A stretch of DNA of 40,854 nt from Kofleriaceae bacterium. Its GTDB lineage: Bacteria; Myxococcota_A; Polyangia; Haliangiales; Haliangiaceae. The translations under genes were made by a program, and so were the position numbers. Position 1 is the stretch's first letter. Each line of letters begins with the position of its first letter. Location: contig JAGPCY010000003.1 of the NCBI GenBank assembly GCA_018057825.1, positions 302,515 to 343,368 on the forward strand, written 5' to 3'. Positions 26,262 through 36,398 of the stretch are shown piece after piece. The notes below the pieces were generated by a model, which saw only the letters and a program-made list of their open reading frames with translations, was not told the DNA's origin and ran no database searches.

Positions 26262-27209
26262 GTGGCGTACCAATCAACCGAGCGTTCGGGCCTCCTCGCG
26301 CCGCTTCCGGAGCTGGAGGCCCTGGGCTGCTTCGTCGCCGTGGTCGACGCCGGTGGCTTCACCGCCGCGGCGCGCCGGCTCGGCCTCCGCAAGGCCACCT
26401 TGAGCCGGCGGGTCGCCGCCCTCGAGGCCCAGCTCCGCGCGCCGCTGCTGCGGCGAACCACGCGGGTCGTCCAGCTCACCGACGACGGTCTGGCGTACTA
26501 CGAACACGCGGTGCGGGCCTTGGCCGCGGCGCGTGACGCCGAGGCCGCGCTGGCGCGTCGGACCAGCGCGGTGTCGGGGCTGGTCCGCGTGGCGGCGATC
26601 CCGTTTCTCGCCGAGCTGATGATCGACACGGTGCTCGTGCCGTTCCTCATCCGGTACCCCGAGGTCCGCATCGAGGTCGAGGTCGGCGCGCGGGTGGTCG
26701 ATCTGGTCGGCGAGGGGTTCGATCTAGCGCTGCGGGTGGGGCCGCTGCGCCAGGCGAGTCACCACATGCGCCGCCTCGGCGCGGCGGGGGCCGGCTACTT
26801 CGCCGCTCCGGCGTATCTCGCGCGCCGCGGCGAGCCGATGCGGCCGGCCGACCTCGACGGCCACGATCTGCTCGCGCTGGTAGGGCAGGCCACCCCGAGC
26901 TGGGCCTTCGTCGAGGCCAACCGGACGATCGTGCGCCAGCTTCGGCCTCGGCTCCTGGCCTCGAACGAACTCGTGATCCGCGCCGCCTGCGCGGGCGGCG
27001 GGATCGTGCGACTGCCCTCGTCGCGCGGCGAGGAGCTGGCCAACCAGGGCGTGCTGGTACAGGTGCTCCGGTCGTACACACCCGCTCCGGCGCCGGTCCA
27101 CGTCGTCATGCCGGACGGCCATCCGTCGAAGGCGACGCGCCTCTTCGTCGACGCGCTCACCCGCCAGCTCGTCGGCCATCCCGCGCTCGTCGCGCGCCGC
27201 GACCCGTGA
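26262..27209 (+). CDS. LysR-family transcriptional regulator
   Basis: A 315-aa LysR regulator: N-terminal winged HTH (about 12-72, with FVAVVDAGGFTAAARRLGLRKATLSRRVAALEAQL) and a C-terminal substrate-binding domain (about 100-305) with the IEVEVGARVVDLVGEGFDLALRVGPL signature. It probably controls the divergent OMP and NTF2-like genes and itself, as LysR members commonly do (inference). The start is GTG at 26262; an upstream in-frame start at 26208 is possible but overlaps the other gene. Confidence 0.92.
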   Translation: MAYQSTERSGLLAPLPELEALGCFVAVVDAGGFTAAARRLGLRKATLSRRVAALEAQLRAPLLRRTTRVVQLTDDGLAYYEHAVRALAAARDAEAALARRTSAVSGLVRVAAIPFLAELMIDTVLVPFLIRYPEVRIEVEVGARVVDLVGEGFDLALRVGPLRQASHHMRRLGAAGAGYFAAPAYLARRGEPMRPADLDGHDLLALVGQATPSWAFVEANRTIVRQLRPRLLASNELVIRAACAGGGIVRLPSSRGEELANQGVLVQVLRSYTPAPAPVHVVMPDGHPSKATRLFVDALTRQLVGHPALVARRDP

Positions 27210-27260
27210 TGCCTCGCGCCCCACGCCGGTCACGCCGCCGAGCCCGCCCGCGCCACCTGA

Positions 27261-27383
27261 CTCGGTCTCGGTCTCGGCCTCGGTCTCGGCTCGTTTCGGT
27301 CTCAGTCTCGGTCTCGGTCTCGGTCTCGGTCTTGGTCTCGGTCTCGGTCTCGGTCTCGGCCTCGGTCTCGGTCTCGGCCTCGC
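27261..27383. repeat. Degenerate hexamer array 4 (CTCGGT)
   Basis: About 20 units of CTCGGT/CTCGGC with a short TCGTTTCGG interruption near 27290. The right flank (CCTGAGCCGCGCCCGG...) is the same as that of array 3. Confidence 0.95.
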
Positions 27384-27567
27384 CTGAGCCGCGCCCGGAC
27401 GATCAGGGGCTGGTTGGCGGCCACGGGCACTGAGTGCCCGCGCCGCTCTGATCGACGAAGCCAGAGGTACGGAACAGCCACCGCGAGCGCCCGGTCAGGG
27501 CCACTCCGACCACGCCGTAGGTGATCGGGATCGAGGTAGACGTTCAACCGAGAAACAGCCGGCGCTG
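27383..27567 (-). pseudogene. Truncated, internally deleted copy of the PEGA-like lipoprotein gene
   Basis: This segment is nearly identical to two parts of the gene at 24200-24868. 27383-27536 matches its 3' end, coding the last 40 or so residues (SIPITYGVVGVALTG...) to the stop at 27403. 27536-27567 matches the lipobox region (SAGCFSVERLP). About 435 bp in between is missing, and the junction throws the two parts out of frame. It therefore appears non-functional. Confidence 0.85.
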
Positions 27568-27637
27568 CCTAGCGTCCCCGAGACGGCGGTGGCGCGGCGA
27601 TGTGTCGGCCGGGTACAATCTCGCTCGGATCAAACCC

Positions 27638-28216
27638 ATGGCGCCACCACCGACAGGATCCCTGGCGCTGCTCGTGGTCGTGGCGGCCTGTGCGGGTACC
27701 CCGGACGAGGTCGTTCCTGTCGACGCGAGGTCGCCAGACGCGAGCCAGGCCGACGCGCGCGCCGTGGATGCGAGCCCGCCAGACGCCGCGCCAATCGCGG
27801 CATGTGCCACCGAGGTCGCGGCGGACGCGATCTACTCGCTGCTGTTCGAAGCGCAGGCCTCGCTCGTCTCCTACTACAACGAGAACCGGAGGTTTCCGGT
27901 CGGAAACACGGGATGGGTCCCGGCCGCGGAATGCTGCAGCGTCAACAGCGACGGCTGCTGCGTGACGAGCGCGGCCGACTGGGGCGTGTCCCCGTGGTCG
28001 GTGTTCGGCTTCTCCGTCGACCAGCCGAGCGCCTATCGCTTCCAGTACACCACCGACGCAAACGCGCAGATGGTTCGTCTCGTGGGCGAGCGAGACCTGG
28101 ACTGCGACGGCACGAGCGGTTTCGTCGACATGGCTTGCTTCGGCTCGTTGCAGGGCGTGACGTGCCGGCTCGCGATTCCCGTCCCGGGCACCGACCCCCG
28201 CGCTCCCGGCGGTTGA
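27638..28216 (+). CDS. Pilin-like lipoprotein
   Basis: A 192-aa lipoprotein (Cys18, VVVAAC) with an Asp/Ala/Pro linker. The globular part (about 60-190) resembles the C-terminal domain of deltaproteobacterial type IV pilins and pseudopilins: YSLLFEAQASLVSYYNENRRFPVG, W-VPA-x-x-CC, a VFGFSVDQPSAYRFQYTT strand set and several Cys that could form disulphides. It lacks the hydrophobic prepilin helix and G/E cleavage site. The start is ATG at 27638. This is the only pilin-like gene in the window. Confidence 0.65.
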   Translation: MAPPPTGSLALLVVVAACAGTPDEVVPVDARSPDASQADARAVDASPPDAAPIAACATEVAADAIYSLLFEAQASLVSYYNENRRFPVGNTGWVPAAECCSVNSDGCCVTSAADWGVSPWSVFGFSVDQPSAYRFQYTTDANAQMVRLVGERDLDCDGTSGFVDMACFGSLQGVTCRLAIPVPGTDPRAPGG

Positions 28217-28329
28217 CGGCGGGCGGCGGCGGGTCCGGCTCAGGGGCTGCGTCCGACGACGTCCGAGGAGAGGAACACGCGGGCTCGCTCGGGCGTTGGC
28301 AACCGACGCCCATGTGGGAAACTGCGCCG

Positions 28330-29865
28330 ATGACGCGCCTTGCGCTGGCCCTCGTGCTGGGAGCCGTGGCTTGCGGCGGCTCGCGCCGCCCCGCGGCCAT
28401 CGTGGCCGACCGCGAAGTCCCACCGCCGGTCGAGGCGGCGCCGCTCCGCGACCCTGCGCCGGCGGTGCCGGTCGCCGAGCCACCGCCCACGCCGATCACG
28501 CCACCGAGCCCGCCGGCCCCGCCGCCGCCGCCGTCGCCGAACCCGGCCACGCTCGCGAAGCTCGAGTGGCCGGCGACCACGCGCTCGTTCGTGCTGCGCC
28601 GCGATGCCCACGCCTACGCCGGGCCGGACCTGACCGCGGAGGTGCTGGGCAAGATCGTCGCCGGCACCCGCCTGCCGGTCGGCGACGCGGTCGATGGCGA
28701 CAAGCGCTGCGAGGTGTGGCTCGCCGCGATGCCGCGCGGCTGGGTCTGCGCGCGCCACGCCAAGGCGAGCGCCGAGGAGCCGCTGGCCACCACGTTGCCG
28801 GTCGTGCCCCCGGGCCACCTGGTGCCGAAGGACTACTACAACGTCGCCAAGGGCGCCGCGCGCTACGCCAACGCCGACGCCGTGCGCGCCGGCACGCCGC
28901 TGCCCGAGCCCAAGCACAAGTCGACGTACATGGTCACGCGGGACGAGGGCAGCGTCGAGATCGACGGCCTCGACTACGTGAAGACCAGCGTCGGTTGGGT
29001 GGCCGAGACCGACCTGACGTCGTTTCGCCCGTCGACCTTCGCGGGCGTCGACCTGGTCGCCACGCCGCCGCCGGCGTGGCCGTTCGCGTGGGTGTACGCC
29101 GCCGACCGCAAGAAGGTGGTGGCGCGCACCGACGCCGCGAAGAAGGCCCCCAAAGGCGCGACCTTCGCGCATCGCGCCCTCGTGCCCGTGCTCGAGGAGC
29201 GCGACGGCTTCGTCCGGGTCGCCGACGGCCAGTGGATCGCTCGGAAGGACCTGCGCGTGGCCCGCACCCGTCCGCGCCCGGCCATCGCCGACGCCCACGC
29301 CAAGTGGATCGACCTCGACCGCGACGAGCAAGTGATGATCGCGTACGACGGCGACACGCCGGTCTTCGCCACGCTGTTCTCATCGGGCCGGCGCAAGAAC
29401 GACACGCCGCCGGCGATCTACCGGATCCGCTCCAAGTCGGCGCTCACCAAGATGTCGGCCGAGGAGCGCGAGAGCTCCTTCTACGAGGTGTCCGAGGTGC
29501 CGTGGGCGACGCGCTTCCGCTCGGGCCTCTACTTCCACGCCGCGTACTGGCACGATCGCTTCGGCCAGGCGAACAGCCACGGTTGCGTGAACCTGTCGGC
29601 GGCGGACGCTCGGTGGGTCTACGACTGGACCGAGCCGGTGATGCCGGCCGGCTGGAGCGAGCTCGAGGTCCCGGCCGACGGCGCCATGGTCGTCCGCGTC
29701 CACGACGCCCGGCACCCCGATCCGCCGGTCTTCGACTACGTCAAGGAGAGCGTCGAGCGCGCGAAGATCCGCAAGCGCGAAGAGCGGCTCAAGCGCCAGC
29801 GCCTGGCCGCCGAGGCCGAGGCCGCCGCCGCCGCGGCCACCCCGGTCGTCCCCGTCGCGCCGTGA
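28330..29865 (+). CDS. L,D-transpeptidase (YkuD) lipoprotein
   Basis: A 511-aa envelope enzyme: signal to Cys15, Pro-rich linker, SH3-like domains (about 90-160), and a catalytic YkuD domain with SHGCVN (His417, Cys419) preceded by GLYFHAAYWHDRFG. L,D-transpeptidases make 3-3 peptidoglycan cross-links or attach proteins to peptidoglycan. The catalytic Cys and His are present. The C-terminus has a Lys/Arg-rich helix and Ala/Pro tail. The start is ATG at 28330; ATG at 28312 would add 6 residues. Confidence 0.9.
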   Translation: MTRLALALVLGAVACGGSRRPAAIVADREVPPPVEAAPLRDPAPAVPVAEPPPTPITPPSPPAPPPPPSPNPATLAKLEWPATTRSFVLRRDAHAYAGPDLTAEVLGKIVAGTRLPVGDAVDGDKRCEVWLAAMPRGWVCARHAKASAEEPLATTLPVVPPGHLVPKDYYNVAKGAARYANADAVRAGTPLPEPKHKSTYMVTRDEGSVEIDGLDYVKTSVGWVAETDLTSFRPSTFAGVDLVATPPPAWPFAWVYAADRKKVVARTDAAKKAPKGATFAHRALVPVLEERDGFVRVADGQWIARKDLRVARTRPRPAIADAHAKWIDLDRDEQVMIAYDGDTPVFATLFSSGRRKNDTPPAIYRIRSKSALTKMSAEERESSFYEVSEVPWATRFRSGLYFHAAYWHDRFGQANSHGCVNLSAADARWVYDWTEPVMPAGWSELEVPADGAMVVRVHDARHPDPPVFDYVKESVERAKIRKREERLKRQRLAAEAEAAAAAATPVVPVAP

Positions 29866-29886
29866 CCTGACGACCGGTCGCCGCCG

Positions 29887-30198
29887 TCAGTGGCCGAGGC
29901 CCTGAAAGGCCCCCCACACCTTGTCGACCGCCCGCAGCACCTTTGTCCCAACCGGGCCACCGGGCCGCGGCGGCGGCAGCTCGATGACCGGCGGCACGCC
30001 GCCGCTGAACAACTCGAAGATGAGACCTGGAATGCCGCCGCTGTCCGCGATGTCTCGGCGCAGGACACCCTCGCGCCGGATCGGGTCGACGACGTAGGCG
30101 ACGAGGCGTTGGCCTCGTCCGCGCACCAGCACGACCACGGCGAGCTTGCCGCCGCCCTTCAGCTTGGCGGGGGTGACGTAGACAGACACGATCTCCAT
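29887..30198 (-). CDS. Small protein downstream of the CHAT gene
   Basis: A 103-aa protein with an ATG at 30198, only 7 nt after the CHAT gene stop, so it is probably in the same operon. It is beta-rich (VSVYVTPAKLKGGGKLAVVVLVRGRGQRLVAYVV) with a Pro-rich IELPPPRPGGPVGT segment and a short helix at the end. No family was recognised. It could be a partner, inhibitor or substrate of the CHAT protein (inference from position). Confidence 0.65.
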   Translation of the reverse strand: MEIVSVYVTPAKLKGGGKLAVVVLVRGRGQRLVAYVVDPIRREGVLRRDIADSGGIPGLIFELFSGGVPPVIELPPPRPGGPVGTKVLRAVDKVWGAFQGLGH

Positions 30199-30205
30199 GG
30201 TGACC

Positions 30206-32104
30206 TCACTGGTATAGGTGAACCGTTCGCGTCCAGCTCGCCGCATCTCGCTGCATCCAAGCCAGACGTTCGTCGCGCAGCGCGATGGCCAAGGACCCGC
30301 CGGCGGCGGCGCGCGCGCGCACCGCGGCGAAGAACTGGGTGGCCTCGTCATCGGGGATGGTGTCGGCGGTGGCCAGGACGGCGCGCGCACCGGCGCGCAG
30401 GAACGCCGCCGGCAAGCTGTCGCGCAGGTGGAGGTACGGTTCGCCGCCGCCGCTGCCGCAGCCGGCGAGGGTCACGATCGGCGCACCGCGCAGGCGCAAC
30501 CCGTCGACGCGCGCCGGCGTGAGCGCGAAGTCGCCATCGGCGTCGGGCGCGAGCGCCAGATACGAGGCGTCCGAATGCCGGCGATCGCGCAAGCCATGGG
30601 CGTGTAGCTCGAGCTCGGTGGCGATGGTGGCCTCTGCCAGCACCCGGCTCGGCGTGGCATCGCGGCCGCGCAAGTCGACGTCGACGCCGTCGCTGGCCCG
30701 GCCGACGGGCGGCAGCGGGGCGAGCCCGAGGTCGGGCGGCGCGGCTGGGGCCGACACCCGCACGCGGCGCGGCGGCGCGGCGGTAGCTGGCAGAGCGCGT
30801 GGCGGTGCCAGGTACGCCCAGGCGATCGTCGACGGCAGGAGCTCGGCGGTGCCCTCGAGCGGCGCGACCGCGATTACGCCGACCTGTGCGCAGTCCGCGA
30901 GCGCCGAGACGAGACCGGGCGGCACCAGCGCTCGACCCGGCGGTGGCGCGGCGTTCGGGAACGGCCACGCCGCATCGTAGTGCCCATGGAGGCCACCTTT
31001 GCGATCGCGCGCGATCGCCACCATCCGCTCGTCATCGACCGCCACCGCGAGGACACACGTCGCTGGCGTCGCCAGGCGTTTGCCCTTGGCCACCGCGTCC
31101 AACGCACCGGCATGATCTCCATGCCTCGCGGCGTCGATGGCGAGCAGCGTCTGGGCCCACCCGCGCAACCGCTCCGCGGCGCTTTGAGCGTCAGGCCCGG
31201 CCGCCAGCCGATCGGCCCGCGCGACGGCCTGGAGCAGGATCGCCTGACCGCCCCCGCGATCGCGCTCGATCTCCAGGGCCCCCGCCAGGGTCTCGGCCTG
31301 CACGGTCGCGACGCCATCGCCGTTCGGGGTCGCCGCAGCCAGGTCGGCCGCGAGGGCTTCAGCCGTCGCCGGGTCCGGGGCGCGGCGCCACAGCGAGAGC
31401 CGCACCGCGAGCGAGGCCAGGTCGCCCGCGTAGTACGGGCACGGCGGCGCTGCGTCGAGGGCCGCGCGCGCGGCCCTCGGGTCGCCGCGCAAGATCTCGG
31501 TCTGCGCCAGCATCACGTTGGCGTGATAGGCGGTGCTGCAGTCGGCAGACGTGCTGCGCGCCGCTTGCTCCTGAAAGAACCCGCGCGCGGCCGACAGCTG
31601 AAAGCGCCGGAGGGCGATCTGCCCGCGGATGGGCAGCGCGTTGTTCACCCGGGCCGATTCGCCAGCCGCCACGGCCCGGGCCCAGGCCTGGTGGGCGTAG
31701 GTCGCGGCCTCGTGCAGGCGGTCGAGCCGCAGGTAGAGGCGCGCCAGCTCGAGCTCGAGCTGCTCAGCGCGGTAGAAGACGCGCGCGTCGGTCGCCGCCG
31801 CCGCCGCGCGTCGCAAGATCTGCTCGGCCGCGCGATCGTCGCCACGCGCGCTCGCGGCGGCCGCGCGATGCTGCTCACCGAGCGCGGCGAACCAGGGATC
31901 ACCGCTGGCTGCGACCAGCCGCAGATACCGCTCCAGGTCGGCGGCCACGCGCCCGGTCAGCACGAGACTGCCCAGGGCGAGGTCGTCCGTGAGCGCCCCG
32001 GCGCGCGTCAGGTCGCGCAACAGGACCGTCGTGGCCTCGGGGCTCAACCCACCGGTCACCGCCAGCGCTCGGTAGCGCGCGCTCAGCGGACGCCGCCGCG
32101 CCAT
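30206..32104 (-). CDS. CHAT-domain caspase-like protein with TPR-like N-terminus
   Basis: A 632-aa protein. The C-terminal CHAT domain (about 390-632) keeps a catalytic dyad: His503 in HAHG and Cys549 in LAGCGSG. It is followed by LRDSLPAAFLRAGARAVLATADTIPDDEA, characteristic of CHAT. The N-terminal half (about 50-370) consists of helical repeats with TPR-like Ala-rich patterns. CHAT domains are caspase-like proteases in bacterial signalling and defence. Neither a transmembrane nor a signal segment is visible. The start is ATG at 32104, but the N-terminus begins mid-repeat and may have been trimmed. A short + strand ORF overlaps the 5' end. Confidence 0.85.
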   Translation of the reverse strand: MARRRPLSARYRALAVTGGLSPEATTVLLRDLTRAGALTDDLALGSLVLTGRVAADLERYLRLVAASGDPWFAALGEQHRAAAASARGDDRAAEQILRRAAAAATDARVFYRAEQLELELARLYLRLDRLHEAATYAHQAWARAVAAGESARVNNALPIRGQIALRRFQLSAARGFFQEQAARSTSADCSTAYHANVMLAQTEILRGDPRAARAALDAAPPCPYYAGDLASLAVRLSLWRRAPDPATAEALAADLAAATPNGDGVATVQAETLAGALEIERDRGGGQAILLQAVARADRLAAGPDAQSAAERLRGWAQTLLAIDAARHGDHAGALDAVAKGKRLATPATCVLAVAVDDERMVAIARDRKGGLHGHYDAAWPFPNAAPPPGRALVPPGLVSALADCAQVGVIAVAPLEGTAELLPSTIAWAYLAPPRALPATAAPPRRVRVSAPAAPPDLGLAPLPPVGRASDGVDVDLRGRDATPSRVLAEATIATELELHAHGLRDRRHSDASYLALAPDADGDFALTPARVDGLRLRGAPIVTLAGCGSGGGEPYLHLRDSLPAAFLRAGARAVLATADTIPDDEATQFFAAVRARAAAGGSLAIALRDERLAWMQRDAASWTRTVHLYQ

Positions 32105-32112
32105 GGCCGCCG

Positions 32113-32199
32113 GTGACAACGCGGCGATCCGTGAAGAAGTACTGGACCAAGGCCCACGGCGGCAAGTACTGGCTGCACTTCGACTGGCACCTGCACTGA
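32113..32199 (+). CDS. Possible micro-ORF rich in aromatic, Lys and His
   Basis: 28 codons from GTG 32113 (or 22 from GTG 32131), ending at TGA 32197-32199, encode KKYWTKAHGGKYWLHFDWHLH. Its composition (Trp, Tyr, Phe, Lys, His) is unlike the Arg/Pro/Ala runs of spurious high-GC ORFs, and every third base is G or C. There is no clear Shine-Dalgarno. It could be a real peptide or the remnant C-terminus of a lost gene. Confidence 0.3.
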   Translation: MTTRRSVKKYWTKAHGGKYWLHFDWHLH

Positions 32200-32274
32200 G
32201 CGCACGACCGCAGACTCGGGACGCGGCCCGCTTTGGGGGGCGACGGTGGTCGCGGCGCGCGGGCCGCGCGCGGA

Positions 32275-32784
32275 TCAGTAGCGCGCGCCGACCGCGACCC
32301 AGCCGGTGAACATCGGTGAGATCATCCCGCCCACGGACAGCTCGGGCGATACCGCCCAGCTCGGGACGAGGGCGGCGCCCACGCTGGCCTGCACCTGGAT
32401 CTCGCCATCGCTACCGTTGATCGTGCCTGCCCCCCAGCGTGCCTGGTAGCCACCGCCGACCTCGAGCCACACCACGCGGCCGTACCGTAGCGATGGCACC
32501 AGCATGATCTTCTGCTGATGCGTCGGTGACATCGGGGCCAGCACCGGCTCGCCACCGACCTCACCGCTGGCGTACCCGACGCGTCCGAGCACCGCGAGGC
32601 GGTGGGTCAGCCGCGCGCCGGCGAAGCCCGAGATCAACACGCCATCGAAGGTCGAGAAGCCCATGCCGCGCTCGGCCACCCACCCGACGCCGAGGCCGCC
32701 GGTCGGCGTGACCTCGTCGGCGTGTGCCGCGGTGCTCGCCCCGAGCCCGAGGCCGATCGCGATCAAAGCCGCGCCGTAGTGCAT
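32275..32784 (-). CDS. Outer-membrane beta-barrel-like protein
   Basis: A 169-aa protein with an N-terminal signal (about 1-22, ending AAHA) and a repeated amphipathic strand pattern (GVLISGFAGARLTHRLAVLGRVGYAS, LVPSLRYGRVVWLEVGGGYQARWG, IQVQASVGAALV), ending in VAVGARY with a terminal aromatic. This fits a small barrel of the outer membrane. No family was assigned. The start is ATG at 32784. Confidence 0.7.
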   Translation of the reverse strand: MHYGAALIAIGLGLGASTAAHADEVTPTGGLGVGWVAERGMGFSTFDGVLISGFAGARLTHRLAVLGRVGYASGEVGGEPVLAPMSPTHQQKIMLVPSLRYGRVVWLEVGGGYQARWGAGTINGSDGEIQVQASVGAALVPSWAVSPELSVGGMISPMFTGWVAVGARY

Positions 32785-32890
32785 GCGCTAACGGTGTCAC
32801 AGGAACCCGAGCCGGTGGGATCTTTCGCCGACCCCGGCCCAGGGGCGTACGAACCGGGCGGAGTGACGACGTCGCGCTTCGCGTCAGGTC

Positions 32891-32913
32891 CTGACCGTCC
32901 GGGTCCTGGTCAG
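32891..32913. terminator. Terminator-like inverted repeat
   Basis: CTGACC at 32891-32896 pairs with GGTCAG at 32908-32913, giving a 6-bp stem with an 11-nt loop, 35 bp beyond the stop of the barrel gene at 32948 (- strand). There is no following T-tract, so it would be an atypical or rho-dependent signal at best. Confidence 0.25.
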
Positions 32914-32947
32914 CGCGAGCGTCAGGCTGATCGATCGGCCCCTCAGG

Positions 32948-33538
32948 TCACAGCGTCCAGCCGACCAGCAGGTTGACGATCGGGCGCACCCGCGAGGGGC
33001 CGACCATGTCGCCGTCGTGGGTGTCGAGGTCGCGCCGCCAGGCCGCGCCGACCTGCGCGGTCACGGCCGCGCCGATCGGCGAGGTCCACTTGCCGCCGAG
33101 CCACAGCGACGCCTCGGCGCCATCGCCCACGACGAGCGGCGCGACCGAGCCCGGGACGTCTTGCTCGTCGAGGGACGATAGCTGGCCCTCGAGCCCGATC
33201 GCGGCGCCGGTCGCGAACGAGCCGAGCAGGTAGTACGCGATCGAGCCGCCGAACGACAGGCCGACGTTGGCGCGCTCGTCGGGGCCGTCGGCGGCGCGCA
33301 CGCCGAGCATGACCGCGACGGCCAGGCGCGGCAGCCCGGGCATCGAGACCTCCCCGGTCACTTCGAGCATGTCGGCGGCGAGGTGGACCGGTGAGAACGA
33401 CAGCGTCCCGTTGGGCCGCGCGGCCGGCGGCGGCATGGCGGTGAGCGCGCGCGGGGTCAGGGCCGGCGGCGCGACCTGGGCCCGCGCCAGAGACGGTGCG
33501 CCCGCTACCACGACGATCGCGAAGGGCCACGCGCGCAT
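32948..33538 (-). CDS. Outer-membrane beta-barrel-like protein
   Basis: A 196-aa protein with a signal peptide (about 1-20, ending SLARA-Q) and strand patterns such as LAVAVMLGVRA, VGLSFGGSIAYYLLGSFATGAAIG, AAVTAQVGAAWRRDL and a terminal IVNLLVGWTL. It is probably an outer-membrane barrel. It is separated by 163 bp from the similar-size barrel gene at 32275-32784, so a shared transcript is possible but unproven. The start is ATG at 33538. Confidence 0.68.
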   Translation of the reverse strand: MRAWPFAIVVVAGAPSLARAQVAPPALTPRALTAMPPPAARPNGTLSFSPVHLAADMLEVTGEVSMPGLPRLAVAVMLGVRAADGPDERANVGLSFGGSIAYYLLGSFATGAAIGLEGQLSSLDEQDVPGSVAPLVVGDGAEASLWLGGKWTSPIGAAVTAQVGAAWRRDLDTHDGDMVGPSRVRPIVNLLVGWTL

Positions 33539-33568
33539 GGCGGTAGTGTAGCGCGGCGCGTCGAGTCC

Positions 33569-33793
<225 letters not shown>

Positions 33794-33805
33794 TCGACCT
33801 GCTGG

Positions 33806-34432
33806 CTAGCCCGCGGTCATCATCGAGCAGGTGATCGTGGCCCAGTCGGGCACCTTCTTCTTGGTCTCCGAGGTCGGCAGGGTACAGGTGAAGACGATCG
33901 CGGACCCGGTGGGTCCGGGCGGCGTCTCGAACGCGAGCGTGTACTCGGTCTGGGCGCCGCTCGGGACCACGCTGGTGCGGACCTTGGGGTAGTCCGGGGA
34001 CACGAGGTTGATCATCTGCACCATCGCGTTGCGATCGGCGGTGACGACCAGCTCGATGCGCGGTGGGATCTTCTGCTTCTTGCGCAGCTTCTGCTCGCGG
34101 GTCGTGAGCGCGCGGATACACGACCGGTCCGCCGCCGACAGCGCGGGATCCTTGTTGGTCGTCGCCTCGTACCAGTCGCCGTCGAGCACGAACACGCGGG
34201 TCAGCTCGGCGGACTTGAAGATCTTGCCACCCAGGGCGTAGGGGACGTTGCGCAGGACGCGGGCGACCAGCGGCGAGCCCACCTTCGACACGTCGCAGCC
34301 GCTGTCGCGGAGGTTGGCGTAGGCGCTCCGGAGATCGCCTTGCTCGTCGTCGCCGCCGGCGTAGGCGGCACGGCTACCGGCGGTGAAGGCGAGGGCCGAG
34401 AGCAAGGTGAAGGCGACGCGCGGGGTGGTCAT
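33806..34432 (-). CDS. YARHG-domain secreted protein
   Basis: A 208-aa protein with a signal peptide (about 1-25, ending AAYA). The segment RNVPYALGGKIFKSAELTRVFVLDGDWYEATT and DRSCIRAL match the YARHG domain, in which Tyr-Ala-(Arg/Leu)-(His/Gly)-Gly precedes an FKS-EL helix and a W-Y pair. The domain is extracellular and poorly characterised. The rest is beta-rich with a terminal ITCSMMTAG. Its stop is 13 bp from array 5. The start is ATG at 34432. Confidence 0.75.
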   Translation of the reverse strand: MTTPRVAFTLLSALAFTAGSRAAYAGGDDEQGDLRSAYANLRDSGCDVSKVGSPLVARVLRNVPYALGGKIFKSAELTRVFVLDGDWYEATTNKDPALSAADRSCIRALTTREQKLRKKQKIPPRIELVVTADRNAMVQMINLVSPDYPKVRTSVVPSGAQTEYTLAFETPPGPTGSAIVFTCTLPTSETKKKVPDWATITCSMMTAG

Positions 34433-34543
34433 CGCTCCAAAGGTACCCGAACCGCCCCGAGGGACGGGTAGCGGTGAGGTCGCGCGCGGTTGAACTCGCG
34501 GGGCTCCTTGGACTGGCCGAGCGGCGTTCGGCCGCGCGCTCGC

Positions 34544-35862
<1,319 letters not shown>

Positions 35863-35872
<10 letters not shown>

Positions 35873-36189
35873 AGCGCCAGGAGCTCGGCTCCCACGTACG
35901 GTTTGGACACGAACACGATGTCCTCGCCGACGTCGATGTCGACGTAGCCCGACAGCAGCACCCTCCGCGCCGCTGGAAATCGCGCGCCGATCACCTGCAG
36001 CAGCTCGACCCCGGTCATGCCGGCCATCCGGTGGTCGGTCACGACCACGTCGGGCGTGAACTCGTCGAGGATCGCCAGCGCCGCCTCCGCGCTCGGCGCG
36101 CTCCTCACCTCGGCGCCCGTGCGCGTGAACAGCCGGGTCAGGGCGTGGAGCACGCCAGGTTCATCGTCGACGAGGAGGACGCGCGGCAT
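35863..36189 (-). CDS. Single-domain response regulator
   Basis: A 108-aa receiver domain with acidic pair Asp8/Asp9 (VLLVDDEPG), phospho-acceptor Asp52 (VVVTDHRM), and a conserved Lys in VSKPY. No output domain is present, so it acts by protein interaction or as a phosphate sink. The start is ATG at 36189 rather than the GTG at 36198, because it fits the M-P-R-VLLVDDE pattern. Its stop lies within the 5' end of the kinase gene, so the pair is co-transcribed and co-regulated. Confidence 0.9.
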
Positions 36190-36398
36190 CGTGGACACCG
36201 GGCATTCGCCCAGCTCTCGTAGTATCGACCGGTTTCGATCACCGTGTAGGGGTGAAGTTCGTCCCCGGGTGAGAATTCGGCGATCGCCGGTCGTCCTCGT
36301 CCATCACGGGGGTGCTCTCGCCTCAGGGGGTTGCGACGCGGCGCGGGACCATCGAAAATTCTCTCTCTCGTGCCTCTTCTGGATGGGTGGAACCGCTG

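Larger units (their letters stand above)
27210..27637. other. 428-bp gene-free region with array 4 and gene remnant
   Basis: The stretch between the LysR gene and the pilin-like lipoprotein holds array 4 (27261-27383) and, directly after it, a truncated copy of the PEGA-like lipoprotein gene (27383-27567). The remaining 70 bp has no recognisable feature. Confidence 0.8.

Noticed and set aside
27302-27547. A separate small gene on the - strand near 27302-27547
   Set aside because: It is out of frame with the parent gene and consists of the decayed duplicate plus hexamer repeat.
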